Shown here: piece by piece, positions 17,143-25,166 of the stretch
Layout of the letters: each line of letters starts with the position of its first letter
Position numbering within the stretch: position 1 is the first letter of the stretch
From: JBJXGV01 sp046160485
GTDB lineage: Bacteria > Orphanbacterota > Orphanbacteria > JBJXGV01
NCBI GenBank assembly: GCA_046160485.1
Contig: JBJXGV010000065.1
Location: forward strand, 62,001-126,000
Length of the DNA: 64,000 bases
Reading direction: 5' to 3'
Translations under genes and position numbers: made by a program
The notes under the pieces: model-generated
Seen by the model: only the letters and a program-made list of their open reading frames with translations
What the model was told of the DNA's origin: nothing
Database searches by the model: none

Positions 17143-17850
17143 ATGACGACGAACACGCTCTCTGCTCTGCTGGCCCGCACGTGGATGCGTGCGGGAGCGA
17201 TTCTGCTCGCGGCCCTCGCCGCGCTCGTCGCGTTCGCACCCGGATGCGGCGACCAGCATGCGACGCGGCCGTTCAGTCCCGCAGCGCCCGCGACCGCCCC
17301 CGCGCGCGCGACGCCCGCGGCGCTCCTCACCGACTACTTCGAAACGGCGTATTCCAACCGCGACTCGGTCCTCTACGAGGCGATGCTCGACGACGAGTAC
17401 CGCTTCGAGTTCCTCCCCGACGACGCGATGCGCTTGCGCGACCCGCTCAACGGCAACACGTCTTGGGGCAAGGCCGACGAACTGGCGAGCGCGGGGAAGA
17501 TGTTCCGCGCGCCCGAGATCACGCGCATCACGCTCGACATCGAGATCGAATCCGAGACGGACTATCTCGGCGAAGACTGCGTCGCCTGCCGGCAAGTCGA
17601 GACCTGGGTGGCGCTGCGCGTCGTGACGCAGAAGGATGACAACGTCGAGCCGCTCGCCTACACGGTCGATTCGCCGCAGACGTTCGTCGTGAAGCAACGC
17701 GGGCCCGACGAGCAGTGGGTGCTCTACCGGCAGATCGATCGTCCGAGCGCGTTGCCCCGGCCCGCTGCGACGCCCGGCGGTGGCGCCGCGCCCGCGAAGG
17801 GATCGCGCGCGGACGAAGAGCACGACGAGATCAAGGATCTCTATCGCTGA
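17143..17850 (+). CDS. Array lipoprotein H (detached last member)
   Basis: 235 aa with GAGGAG six bases before the ATG. Signal sequence with lipobox LVAFAPGCGDQH, then a Pro/Ala-rich linker and the array domain: LLTDYFETAYSNRDSVLY, FEFLPDDAMRLRDPL, SWGKADEL, CxxC in DCVACRQVETW, VEPLAYTVDSPQTFVVK, WVLYRQIDRPS, ending DEIKDLYR. It has the Asp-type ML-D motif and no extra cysteine pair. More divergent than A-F and set apart by a longer gap containing a palindrome, so it may be separately transcribed. It converges on the next gene with a 21-bp gap. Function unknown. Confidence 0.83.
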   Translation: MTTNTLSALLARTWMRAGAILLAALAALVAFAPGCGDQHATRPFSPAAPATAPARATPAALLTDYFETAYSNRDSVLYEAMLDDEYRFEFLPDDAMRLRDPLNGNTSWGKADELASAGKMFRAPEITRITLDIEIESETDYLGEDCVACRQVETWVALRVVTQKDDNVEPLAYTVDSPQTFVVKQRGPDEQWVLYRQIDRPSALPRPAATPGGGAAPAKGSRADEEHDEIKDLYR

Positions 17851-17871
17851 TCGAAAGACGGGCGCGGGCGT

Positions 17872-19788
17872 CTAGCGGCCGCGCGCGACAACGAGGAGCC
17901 GCGCAATCTCCGGGTCCTCCGCGTCGAGCGCGGCCGCGCGTTCGAGAAACGAGACGGCCTGGGCGCGGTCGCCATTCTCGACGAAGTACTTCCCTTTGAT
18001 GAAGAACTCGCGGCCAAGCAAGAGACGCGGCACGTTTTTCGTGAAGCGCGAGTAGACGAGGAAGTCGCCCGCACGCTCGCGCTCGTAGCGAACGCCGCGC
18101 GCGGCTAGCGCATCCTCGAAGCGCTCGCGGCTCGCGAGAAGCGAACGGACGTCGTTCGTTCCCCACACGCGTTCGTAGGCGAAGTCGGCGTGAGTCACGA
18201 ACGCAGCGGGCTCATCGCCCCACGCCGCGCGCTCGAGCGCCGTGCGCTCGAACTCCGGAAAGCGAAACCAATCCTCCTGCGAGTAGAAATGCGTCGCCGC
18301 GAGAAGGCGCTCTCGGCCCTCCCAGAGGATCTTCCACTTGATCGGCGGGGTCGCGAAGACGACGCGCGCGTCGCTGCGATCGAGAAGCGCGAGAAGCTGC
18401 GGAATCGAGTCGCCGCGCGTCGCGACATTGTACTCGCGCGTCGTGGCGGGGCCGACGTAGAGCGCCGCTCGCACGAGACTCACCGCGATGAGCACGAACG
18501 TCGCAAGCGCGGCCACGACGCGAGCGGCGCGGCGCGGGGAGCGGAAGAGCGCGACGGCGCCGCACGCCGCCATCACGGCGATCATCGGGTAAAGCGCGAG
18601 AAGATATCGCGGCGTCACGCCTGCGAAGCGCGACGCGATGTACGCGAGCGCGTAGAGCGCGACGTAGAGCGCCGGGATGATCGCGGGACCGACTCGCGCG
18701 CCGCCCGCGCCGTGCGTGCGGAACGCGCGCCACGCGTCGCTCCACGCGGGGCGCGCACTCCACGCCTGCGCGACGCAGAGCACGAGCATCGCCGCCGCGA
18801 AGGCCCAAGCGTCGAGCGGCACGCGCTCCACGAAGTCGTCGATCCACGGCGTGAAGAACGCGGGCAGGTCGTGCGTCGCGAGCTGCACGAAATTGCCAGC
18901 GAGGTCGGCGACGCGCGCCGCAAAACCGTCCGACTTACCGGGCGTCACGAGATGGCGCAGGTTCACGAATCGGTGACGCACGTTCTCGTAGACGATCGGC
19001 GCTGCGCCGGCGACGAGTCCGGCCGCGAGCGGCGCGAGCGCGCGCCGCGGTACCGCGCGTGCCGCGACGAGAACGACGGCAAGCGTCACGATCGCCGGGG
19101 CGATCAGTCCGAAGATGTAGAACGCAAAACCGGCGAGCGCGCCAAGCAACACCCAGCGCCAAGCGCTCGCGGCGTTCGGCGCATCGGAAGCATCGTCGAC
19201 GCACGCGCTCTCGCTCTCTCGCTCGCTCTGGCTCTCGCCGACGCCCGCGCGCTCGCCGCGGCGCCCGCAGCCGACGAGCGGCAGCGCAACCACGACGAGC
19301 AGCATGGAGAACAGCATCGTTTCGACGTAGCCGCCGCGCGCGGCGAGGCTCCATTCGAACGCCGGCGGCGCGAACGAGTAGAGAACGATCGCGAGGCGCG
19401 CGGCGCCGCGTCCGCCGAGCGCGCGCGCGACCCAGTAGGCCGCGGGAATCGACGCGAGCCAAAACACGAGCGGCGCCATCTTGAGCGCAACCGTGCTCTC
19501 GCCGAATACCGCGAAGAGAAGCGCCGCCGCGTACGCCTCGAGCGCGCCGCCGCCGCCGTAGCTTTGGCCGTAGTAGAAAAGCGGGCGCTCGCCGCGCTCG
19601 AGGATGTGCCGCGCCATGACGCCGACGATCGCTTCGTCGGCGTGCGCGTGCGCGCACGTCGTCGCAAGCAGCACGACCCGGTGCGCGAGCGCGGCGGCCA
19701 TCACGAACCACAACGCGGGATCGCGCCAAACGCTCGCGCCGCGCTTGTGTTGTTCGCCGCTACCCTGCGCCCTATAATCGCGACCCAT
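17872..19788 (-). CDS. Polytopic membrane glycosyltransferase-like protein (GT39/PMT clan style)
   Basis: 638 aa with about ten predicted membrane helices. After the first helix (LWFVMAAALAHRVVLLAT) comes a loop with HAHADEAIVGVMARHILERG, the acidic-loop architecture of lipid-dependent sugar transferases, followed by FYYGQSYGGGGALEAY. The last ~190 residues form a soluble domain ending in a short TPR-like helix pair (FLERAAALDAEDPEIARLL). Probably acts on a lipid-linked sugar in the inner membrane; substrate unknown. The start is uncertain: the ATG at 19788 overlaps the first codon of the divergent oxidoreductase and that gene's -10 box, so the true start may lie a little downstream. Confidence 0.75.
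   Translation of the reverse strand: MGRDYRAQGSGEQHKRGASVWRDPALWFVMAAALAHRVVLLATTCAHAHADEAIVGVMARHILERGERPLFYYGQSYGGGGALEAYAAALLFAVFGESTVALKMAPLVFWLASIPAAYWVARALGGRGAARLAIVLYSFAPPAFEWSLAARGGYVETMLFSMLLVVVALPLVGCGRRGERAGVGESQSERESESACVDDASDAPNAASAWRWVLLGALAGFAFYIFGLIAPAIVTLAVVLVAARAVPRRALAPLAAGLVAGAAPIVYENVRHRFVNLRHLVTPGKSDGFAARVADLAGNFVQLATHDLPAFFTPWIDDFVERVPLDAWAFAAAMLVLCVAQAWSARPAWSDAWRAFRTHGAGGARVGPAIIPALYVALYALAYIASRFAGVTPRYLLALYPMIAVMAACGAVALFRSPRRAARVVAALATFVLIAVSLVRAALYVGPATTREYNVATRGDSIPQLLALLDRSDARVVFATPPIKWKILWEGRERLLAATHFYSQEDWFRFPEFERTALERAAWGDEPAAFVTHADFAYERVWGTNDVRSLLASRERFEDALAARGVRYERERAGDFLVYSRFTKNVPRLLLGREFFIKGKYFVENGDRAQAVSFLERAAALDAEDPEIARLLVVARGR
19773..19778 (+). promoter_or_regulatory. 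Consensus -10 box, probably leaderless oxidoreductase mRNA
   Basis: A perfect TATAAT, eight bases before the ATG of the Gfo/Idh gene, so transcription should begin at or within two bases of the start codon. No Shine-Dalgarno is present. A clear -35 is not seen. Confidence 0.5.
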
Positions 19789-20902
19789 GCGCGTCGTGCT
19801 CCTCGGTCTAGGCAACGTCTCCCAAACGATTCTGATTCCGGCGATTCGATCCGTGCCGGGACTCGAAATCGTTGCCGCGTGCGACACGAACGCCGAGGCG
19901 CGCGAGCGCGCCGCACGCGCCGGCATCGCGAGCGGCGCGGGCAGCGCGAGCGGCGGCATCCACGCCACACCTGCCGAAGCGATCGCCGCCGGCCGCCCCG
20001 AACTCGTCGTCGTCGCGACGCCTCCCGACTCGCATCGCGAACTCTCGATCCTCGCGCTCGACGCCGGCGCGCACGTCTTCTGCGAAAAGCCGTTCGCGCC
20101 CTCGGTCGCCGACGCGGACGCGATTCTCGCGGCAAGCGCTCGCACCGGCCGCCAGGTCGCGATCAACAACCAGTACTACAAGATGCCCGTCTTTGCAGCC
20201 TTTCACGACGCGATCGCCCGCGGCGCGCACGGAGAGCTTCTCTTCCTCAGCGCGTGGCAGACGACGCTCGAACCGCCGCGGCGCGACATGGGCTGGCGCG
20301 GCGCGCTTCGCAAACGCACGCTTTACGAATTCGGCACGCACGCGATCGACCTGATCACGCGCAGTTTCGGCGAACGCCCCGCGGCCGTCACGTGCTCGCT
20401 CGCAAGCGACGGCGGCGATCGCGAGTGGGACGCGTTCACGGCGACGACGCTTCACTTTTCGCGCGGCCGCATCGCGACGTTCTCGACGAACCGCGTCTCG
20501 CGCGGGCGTTGGCGCTACCTCGATCTGCGCGCCGACTGCGGCGGCGCGACGATCCGCGCGTCGCTCGGCGGCGAGGCGCGCATCGCGTTCGGCGTCGACG
20601 GTCTCGCGCGCGTTCCGTTCGTCTCGACGCAAATCACGAAGGGCGGATTCGCGTGGATCGAGACCGGCGAGCGCCGGCGCGTTCTTGCGAGCAACACCGC
20701 GAACCCGCAAGCGCCCGCAACGGGGCTTCATCTCGGCGACTTCGTGCGCGCGATCGCGGAGGGCCGCGCGTTCGAGGGCGGCGCCGCCTCGAACCGCGCC
20801 GCGATCGAAACCGTCGCCGCCGCGTACCTCTCGGCCGAACTCGGCCGCAAGATCGATCTCGCCGCGGATGCGTCCGCGATCGCGAACCTGTCTCTCGGAT
20901 AA
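19787..20902 (+). CDS. Gfo/Idh/MocA-family NAD(P)-dependent oxidoreductase
   Basis: 371 aa. The N-terminal Rossmann domain begins VVLLGLGNVSQTILIPAI, with VVVATPPDSH and the family lysine in HVFCEKPFAPS (Lys in EKP, the cofactor/substrate catalytic motif). The C-terminal alpha/beta substrate domain includes YEFGTHAIDL, where the GxHxxDL His is the usual general base. Family members oxidise or reduce sugars and inositols; here the surrounding glycosyltransferases suggest a sugar-nucleotide or sugar substrate. Promoter with TATAAT directly upstream. Followed after 36 bp by the PHA-like gene with a good ribosome-binding site. Confidence 0.9.
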   Translation: MRVVLLGLGNVSQTILIPAIRSVPGLEIVAACDTNAEARERAARAGIASGAGSASGGIHATPAEAIAAGRPELVVVATPPDSHRELSILALDAGAHVFCEKPFAPSVADADAILAASARTGRQVAINNQYYKMPVFAAFHDAIARGAHGELLFLSAWQTTLEPPRRDMGWRGALRKRTLYEFGTHAIDLITRSFGERPAAVTCSLASDGGDREWDAFTATTLHFSRGRIATFSTNRVSRGRWRYLDLRADCGGATIRASLGGEARIAFGVDGLARVPFVSTQITKGGFAWIETGERRRVLASNTANPQAPATGLHLGDFVRAIAEGRAFEGGAASNRAAIETVAAAYLSAELGRKIDLAADASAIANLSLG

Positions 20903-20938
20903 CACGACATCACCGCACCGACCACAACGGAGGAATTC

Positions 20939-21217
20939 ATGGCGGACATTCACATCGAGAAAGATACGAGCCTCGCGCAAGACGCGGCGATGAAGAAATT
21001 CGAGAGCGAGGTTCTCTCGCTTCCGAACCTCAAGCTCTTCGTCACGGAGTACAAGGTCGAGGGCAACCGCGTTACGTTCGGCGGCGACAAGGGCGTGACG
21101 GGGACGCTCCTCGTCGATCCCGGCAAGCTGACGATCGACGTGAAGCTCGAAGGAATGGCCGCGCTCGGCCGCGGGCTCGTCGAAAGCAAACTCCGCGAGG
21201 TGCTCGGGAAGTTCTAG
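20939..21217 (+). CDS. Polyhydroxyalkanoic acid system protein-like (PHA_gran_rgn)
   Basis: 92 aa with GGAGG five bases before the ATG. The sequence MADIHIEKDTSLAQDAAMKK, then YKVEGNRVTFGGDKGVTGTL and KLEGMAALGRGLVESKLREV, matches the small PHA_gran_rgn family named from polyhydroxyalkanoate granule regions; the fold resembles START-like or lipid-contact proteins and the role is unclear. No pha synthase or phasin is nearby, so a link to PHA storage is not shown here. Convergent 4-bp overlap with mobA. Confidence 0.75.
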   Translation: MADIHIEKDTSLAQDAAMKKFESEVLSLPNLKLFVTEYKVEGNRVTFGGDKGVTGTLLVDPGKLTIDVKLEGMAALGRGLVESKLREVLGKF

Positions 21218-21903
21218 TCGGGGACGACGCTCGCGAATGAGATGAGGCCCGCGCCGACCGCGGCGCGTACGGCACGCGCGTAGTCATCCTCGGTGTTGAT
21301 GTTCGCAAGCGGCGCGCAGCCGGGCGCCACGTCGCGCGCGCGGAGCGTGTCGAAACGCGCGTGCGCGAGCAGATCGCGCATCGCGAACTCGCCCGCGGCG
21401 AGCCGCGCCTCGATGAGCCGCACGATCTCGGGACGGTAGAACGCGGCGAGCGGCTGCGGGCCATCGTCGTCGGCGAGAACGACGGCCGGCGCCGCCGTCC
21501 GCATGCGCGTCAGAGCGAGCAGATCATCGGGCGCGAGAAACGGCAGGTCGCACGCGACGAAGAGCACCGGCCGCGCGAGTTGCCGGAGCACCGTGTGCAG
21601 CGCGGCGAGCGGGCCTCGCCCCGGTGCGGCGTCGTGGATGAAGCCGGTGACGCCGCGAACGCTCGCCCCGGCGCTCACGGCTTCGAGCGCGCCCGCCGAG
21701 TCCGCGTCGGCCGTCGAGATCCACACCTCGTCCGCGGCCCCGCGCACGAGCGCGATGCACCGGTCGAGGAGCGTGCCGCGCCCGAACGGAAGCCCTGCCT
21801 TCGGCCGCCCCATGCGGCGGCTCGCGCCCCCGGCGAGAACGACACCCGCGACGCGGCGCGTCACGCTCTCTCCCGGCGGTTCATTCTTTCTCCTGCCCGC
21901 CAT
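21214..21903 (-). CDS. mobA: Molybdenum cofactor guanylyltransferase
   Basis: Attaches GMP to molybdopterin to make the MGD form of the cofactor. 229 aa; the nucleotide-binding N-terminus reads VAGVVLAGGASRRMGRPKAG, followed by the metal/GTP region LFVACDLPFLAPDDL and the MobA-like C-terminal NINTEDDYARA. A CTP-type NTP-transferase of the MocA kind is possible, but the PLANINTEDD ending favours MobA. The ATG at 21903 is chosen because residues before it read as non-coding and overlap the divergent YARHG gene region. Its presence implies DMSO reductase-family enzymes elsewhere in the genome. Confidence 0.85.
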   Translation of the reverse strand: MAGRRKNEPPGESVTRRVAGVVLAGGASRRMGRPKAGLPFGRGTLLDRCIALVRGAADEVWISTADADSAGALEAVSAGASVRGVTGFIHDAAPGRGPLAALHTVLRQLARPVLFVACDLPFLAPDDLLALTRMRTAAPAVVLADDDGPQPLAAFYRPEIVRLIEARLAAGEFAMRDLLAHARFDTLRARDVAPGCAPLANINTEDDYARAVRAAVGAGLISFASVVPD

Positions 21904-21929
21904 CGGACGAGCGAACGAATTGACGCGCG

Positions 21930-22856
21930 ATGCGGCGTATGACAGCCTCGCGGCGTATGGCAGCGCGCCGCGACGAGCGATCGCAAGCGAATCCCACGCG
22001 GCACTCGCCCACCGCGTCCGCCTCATGCATCGCGCCCATCGCACCTCTCCTCGCCGCGTCGATCGCGATACTCATCGTAGTCTTCAACTCGACTCCCACT
22101 CGCGCCGCCTCCGGCGAACCGCACGCCGCGCCGCGCGCCGCGAACGCGCCCGCGCCCGCGGCCGACACCGCGAACCGCCCTCTCTATTACGAGCGCCCGA
22201 TCGCGATCGAGGATCTCGAAGGCCGTTCGCTCCGCGAGTTGTCGCTCATGCGCAATTGGATCTTCGCGCGCGCCGGCAACCCGTTCCGAAAGTCATGGCT
22301 TCGCGACTATTTCGGCGTGCAGCCATGGTATCAGCGGAAGGAAGCGCTTGATAGAAGTCTCCTCTCCCCCGTCGATCTCGCGAACGCGGAGGCGATCACG
22401 CGCTATGAGCTGTCGATCCCGCGCGACGAACTCGTCCGGCGGCATGCGGAGATCACGCGCCGCGCCGACCTCGACGCCGTGGAGGCGATCGAGCGCTTGC
22501 TCCTCAGCGAGCATCTCGGCGAACTGCGGAATTCGCCCGCGGGCGGGCCCGCGACGCCGCTTGAAGACCCGAGCCTGCTCGATCGCCAGCTCACGCTCGC
22601 GCAACTCGACGACTTCTCTCGCCGCGACCTGCGTCTCTTGCGCAATCTCGTCTATGCGCGCAAGGGCCGCGTCTTCGACTCCGGCTTCCTCGCGCTCTAC
22701 TTCGCGCGCTTCTCGTGGTACGCGCCCGATTCGAGCTACAGCGACGCGCGCCTCGGCACGATCGACCGCCGGAATATCAAACTGATTCGAAGCCTCGAGG
22801 ACGAACTCGGCGGGCCGCTCGGCGAGGGCGACGACGACTGGTTTTTTCAGGCCTGA
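21930..22856 (+). CDS. Membrane-anchored or secreted protein with two YARHG-type domains
   Basis: 308 aa. A basic start is followed by a hydrophobic segment near residues 34-54 (APLLAASIAILIVVF), a signal or anchor. Two YARHG-like motifs follow: LRELSLMRNWIFARAGNPF with DYFGVQPWYQ, and LRLLRNLVYARKGRVF with LYFARFSWYAPD. YARHG is an extracellular domain of unknown role, found in envelope and peptidase-linked proteins. In-frame ATGs at 21939 and 21957 are alternative starts. Divergent from mobA with only 26 bp between the starts. Convergent with the CapA-like gene. Confidence 0.75.
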   Translation: MRRMTASRRMAARRDERSQANPTRHSPTASASCIAPIAPLLAASIAILIVVFNSTPTRAASGEPHAAPRAANAPAPAADTANRPLYYERPIAIEDLEGRSLRELSLMRNWIFARAGNPFRKSWLRDYFGVQPWYQRKEALDRSLLSPVDLANAEAITRYELSIPRDELVRRHAEITRRADLDAVEAIERLLLSEHLGELRNSPAGGPATPLEDPSLLDRQLTLAQLDDFSRRDLRLLRNLVYARKGRVFDSGFLALYFARFSWYAPDSSYSDARLGTIDRRNIKLIRSLEDELGGPLGEGDDDWFFQA

Positions 22857-22865
22857 TGAGAGCGC

Positions 22866-22884
22866 CGCGCCCCGTGCGGGCGCG
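22866..22884. terminator. Stem-loop between convergent genes
   Basis: CGCGCCC-CGTGC-GGGCGCG, perfect 7-bp arms, in the 36-bp gap between the ends of the YARHG and CapA-like genes. No T-run on either strand, so it is a possible bidirectional or Rho-aided terminator. Confidence 0.4.
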
Positions 22885-22892
22885 CGCACCGC

Positions 22893-23867
22893 TCAGAAAC
22901 GCGCCCAGCGCGCGCCGCGGCGCACACCGCGGCTACCGAGCGCCTCGAGCAGATCGAACACGCTGTCCGGATGATCCGACGGCCGCGCGTCGCCGCCGTC
23001 GAGCCCCGCCTCGATCGGAATGACGAACGCCTCGACCGGCGCGCCCGGCTCGAGTGCGAGGCGCAGGACGATCGCGTCGCGTTCGTCGGTGCAGCGGCAC
23101 GCGAACGCCATGTTACCGAGACCCCACGCGATGACGGCGCCGCCGCGCCGTTCAACCGCGCCGAGAGTGTGGCGGCCGTGGGCGGCGACCGCGTCGGCGC
23201 CGTTCGCGAGCGCGATCTCGACCGCGCGGCGCAGCGCGCGCGACGGCAGGTACGACGGCGGGCCGGTCTCGTGAAATGTCGCGATCAAGAAATCGGCGTC
23301 GAGTGCGCCGCTCGCGAGATCCGCCGCGATGCGCGCGGAATCGGCTTCTTCGAGATCGTGAGCCGAGACGGCGATTCGCACGCCGCCGATCTCGAGGCGC
23401 GCGACGCCCGCTGCGTTTCCGGCGGGACGAATGCCGGCCGCGCGCAGAGCACGCTCCGTTTCGCGCGCGCCGGCCTGCCCGAAATCGCCCGCGTGGTTGT
23501 TCGCGATTCCAGCCACGCCGACGCCCGCGTTCGCGAGCACCGCGAGCGCGCGCGCGCCGTTGAACAGCCGCGGCCGCGACGCCGAGCCGGCGCCACTGAC
23601 CAACGGCGCCGCGCCGGTCGCGGGATCGCGCGCGATGAGCGGCCCCTCCAAATTGACGACACCGACGGCCCCGCATAAACTCGTCGCCAATGCCGAGAGC
23701 GGATCGTGCGAGGAATCGGCGAGGTGGAAGTCACCGCCGAGCCAAACCTCGGCTCGCCCCCCGACGCGCGGCGCGCAACCGGCCAGGCCCACGGCGAGCC
23801 ACAGGGCGATGAAGGAGCACACACCGTGAGAGAAGCTACGCGGCGACCGCAAAACAAGACCCCCCAT
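22893..23867 (-). CDS. CapA-family lipoprotein (PGA_cap metallophosphatase-like)
   Basis: 324 aa. A signal sequence with two Arg and a lipobox (AVGLAGCAP) marks a lipoprotein. The CapA core follows: EVWLGGDFHLADSS, GVVNLEGPLIA, GVAGIANNHAGDFG, IATFHETG, DAVAAHGRHTLGAVE and WGLGNMAFAC, the calcineurin-like pattern seen in poly-gamma-glutamate/CapA proteins. Those proteins are tied to anionic polymer export, though many members have other roles. The start ATG at 23867 keeps a proper n-region but overlaps the divergent SGNH gene start (GTG 23826) by 42 bp; a GTG at 23822 would remove the overlap but leave no positive charges. Confidence 0.82.
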   Translation of the reverse strand: MGGLVLRSPRSFSHGVCSFIALWLAVGLAGCAPRVGGRAEVWLGGDFHLADSSHDPLSALATSLCGAVGVVNLEGPLIARDPATGAAPLVSGAGSASRPRLFNGARALAVLANAGVGVAGIANNHAGDFGQAGARETERALRAAGIRPAGNAAGVARLEIGGVRIAVSAHDLEEADSARIAADLASGALDADFLIATFHETGPPSYLPSRALRRAVEIALANGADAVAAHGRHTLGAVERRGGAVIAWGLGNMAFACRCTDERDAIVLRLALEPGAPVEAFVIPIEAGLDGGDARPSDHPDSVFDLLEALGSRGVRRGARWARF

Positions 23868-25160
23868 TCGAGCGCGGTTCGCGTCGCGGTGGCGCTCGCG
23901 TTCTTCCTTTTCGCCGGCGCCTGCTGCACACGTGCGGCGCTCGCCGCCGAATGCGACAGCACGTCGAAGGGCTTCATCCCGATCAACGATCTCGGCGCGG
24001 GAACATACCAGGGCTACCAGGGCGGGCTCTATCCCGGCGGCTTGAATCTCATCCCGCCCGCGCACCTCGCCGCGGGGCTCGATCAGGCTGCGCTGATCGA
24101 ACCGCTCGACGCGCTCGGCGTTCCCGACCCGGTCAACGGCTGGATCGTGCTGCTCAGCGTCGGTATGTGCAACACCTCGCAAGAGTACTCGAGCTTCATG
24201 GCGCTTGCGAACGCGTACGCACAGAAGAACCCGCGCGTCTTCCTCCTCAACGGCGCGCAGGGAGGGATGAGCGCTCAAGAGATCGCCGACGAGAACTCCG
24301 CGTTCTGGGATGTCATCGACGATCGCCTTGCGAACAACGGCCTCTCGCGCGCGCAGATTCAGGCGGTGTGGTTCAAGGAGGCCAATGCGAACCCGATGGA
24401 GGCATTCCCCGCCCACGCCGATTCGCTGCGCGACCAATTCTTCCGCGCCGTCCGGATCGCGCGCGGCCTCTATCCGAATGCGCGACTCTGCTATTTCTCG
24501 AGCCGCATTTATGCCGGCTACGCCTCGACGACGCTCAATCCCGAACCCTACGCGTACGAAGGCGGCTTCGCGGTGAAGTGGCTCATCGAATCGCAGATCG
24601 ACGGCAACGACTCGCTCAACTTCGATCCGGCGGAGGGCGCGGTGAACGCGCCGTGGCTCGCGTGGGGCCCCTACCTCTGGGCGGACGGGCTGACGCCGCG
24701 AAGCGACGGGCTCGTGTGGCGCTGCAGCGACGTGCGCGAGGACGATGGAACCCACCCGTCGAACAGCGGGCGCGCCAAGGTCGGCAATCTGCTCCTCAGT
24801 TTTCTCATCGCGAACCCGACGTCGACCCCGTGGTTTCTCAGCGGTGCGTCCGACGTCGGAGGCCCGCCGCCGCCGGGCGCCGGGTTCGACGTCTCGCGTG
24901 CGTCGCCCAATCCGTTCACGGAGCGGACCGCGATTACGCTCTCGCTCGCGCGCGAGCGTCCCGTGCGTGTCGATGTCGTCACGGTGAGCGGCCGCCGCTT
25001 GAAAACCCTCGCCGCGTCGACTCTCCCCGCCGGCGAATGGCGCTTCGAGTGGGACGGAACGGATGGCGACGATACGCGCGTCGGGTCGGGCGTCTATTTT
25101 CTCCGCGTGCAGAGCGACGGCGCGAAGACGCGTACCGAAAGAGTGACGCTTGCCCGCTAG
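23826..25160 (+). CDS. Secreted SGNH-like hydrolase with FlgD-like C-terminal sorting domain
   Basis: 444 aa from a GTG with AAGGAG eight bases upstream. Signal sequence VAVALAFFLFAGACCTRAALA. The main domain (residues ~45-345) has LSVGMCNTSQEY, LLNGAQGGMSAQEIA, FKEANANP and DDGTHPSNSGR, where Asp307 and His310 fit the SGNH DxxH block. At the position where related proteins have Ser (GMSN) this one has Cys115. The last ~80 residues form a FlgD-like Ig domain (RASPNPFTERTAI to GSGVYFLRVQSDG), the outer-surface sorting tail seen in FCB-type bacteria. Probably an extracellular esterase or carbohydrate-active protein; substrate unknown. The GT87-like gene follows after 6 bp. Confidence 0.78.
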   Translation: MREATRRPQNKTPHSSAVRVAVALAFFLFAGACCTRAALAAECDSTSKGFIPINDLGAGTYQGYQGGLYPGGLNLIPPAHLAAGLDQAALIEPLDALGVPDPVNGWIVLLSVGMCNTSQEYSSFMALANAYAQKNPRVFLLNGAQGGMSAQEIADENSAFWDVIDDRLANNGLSRAQIQAVWFKEANANPMEAFPAHADSLRDQFFRAVRIARGLYPNARLCYFSSRIYAGYASTTLNPEPYAYEGGFAVKWLIESQIDGNDSLNFDPAEGAVNAPWLAWGPYLWADGLTPRSDGLVWRCSDVREDDGTHPSNSGRAKVGNLLLSFLIANPTSTPWFLSGASDVGGPPPPGAGFDVSRASPNPFTERTAITLSLARERPVRVDVVTVSGRRLKTLAASTLPAGEWRFEWDGTDGDDTRVGSGVYFLRVQSDGAKTRTERVTLAR

Positions 25161-25166
25161 CCGCAG

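Noticed and set aside
18190..21240. A 1016-codon plus-strand open frame across two genes
   Set aside because: It covers the antisense of the membrane transferase and another frame of the oxidoreductase; composition is Arg-rich low-complexity, with no family match.
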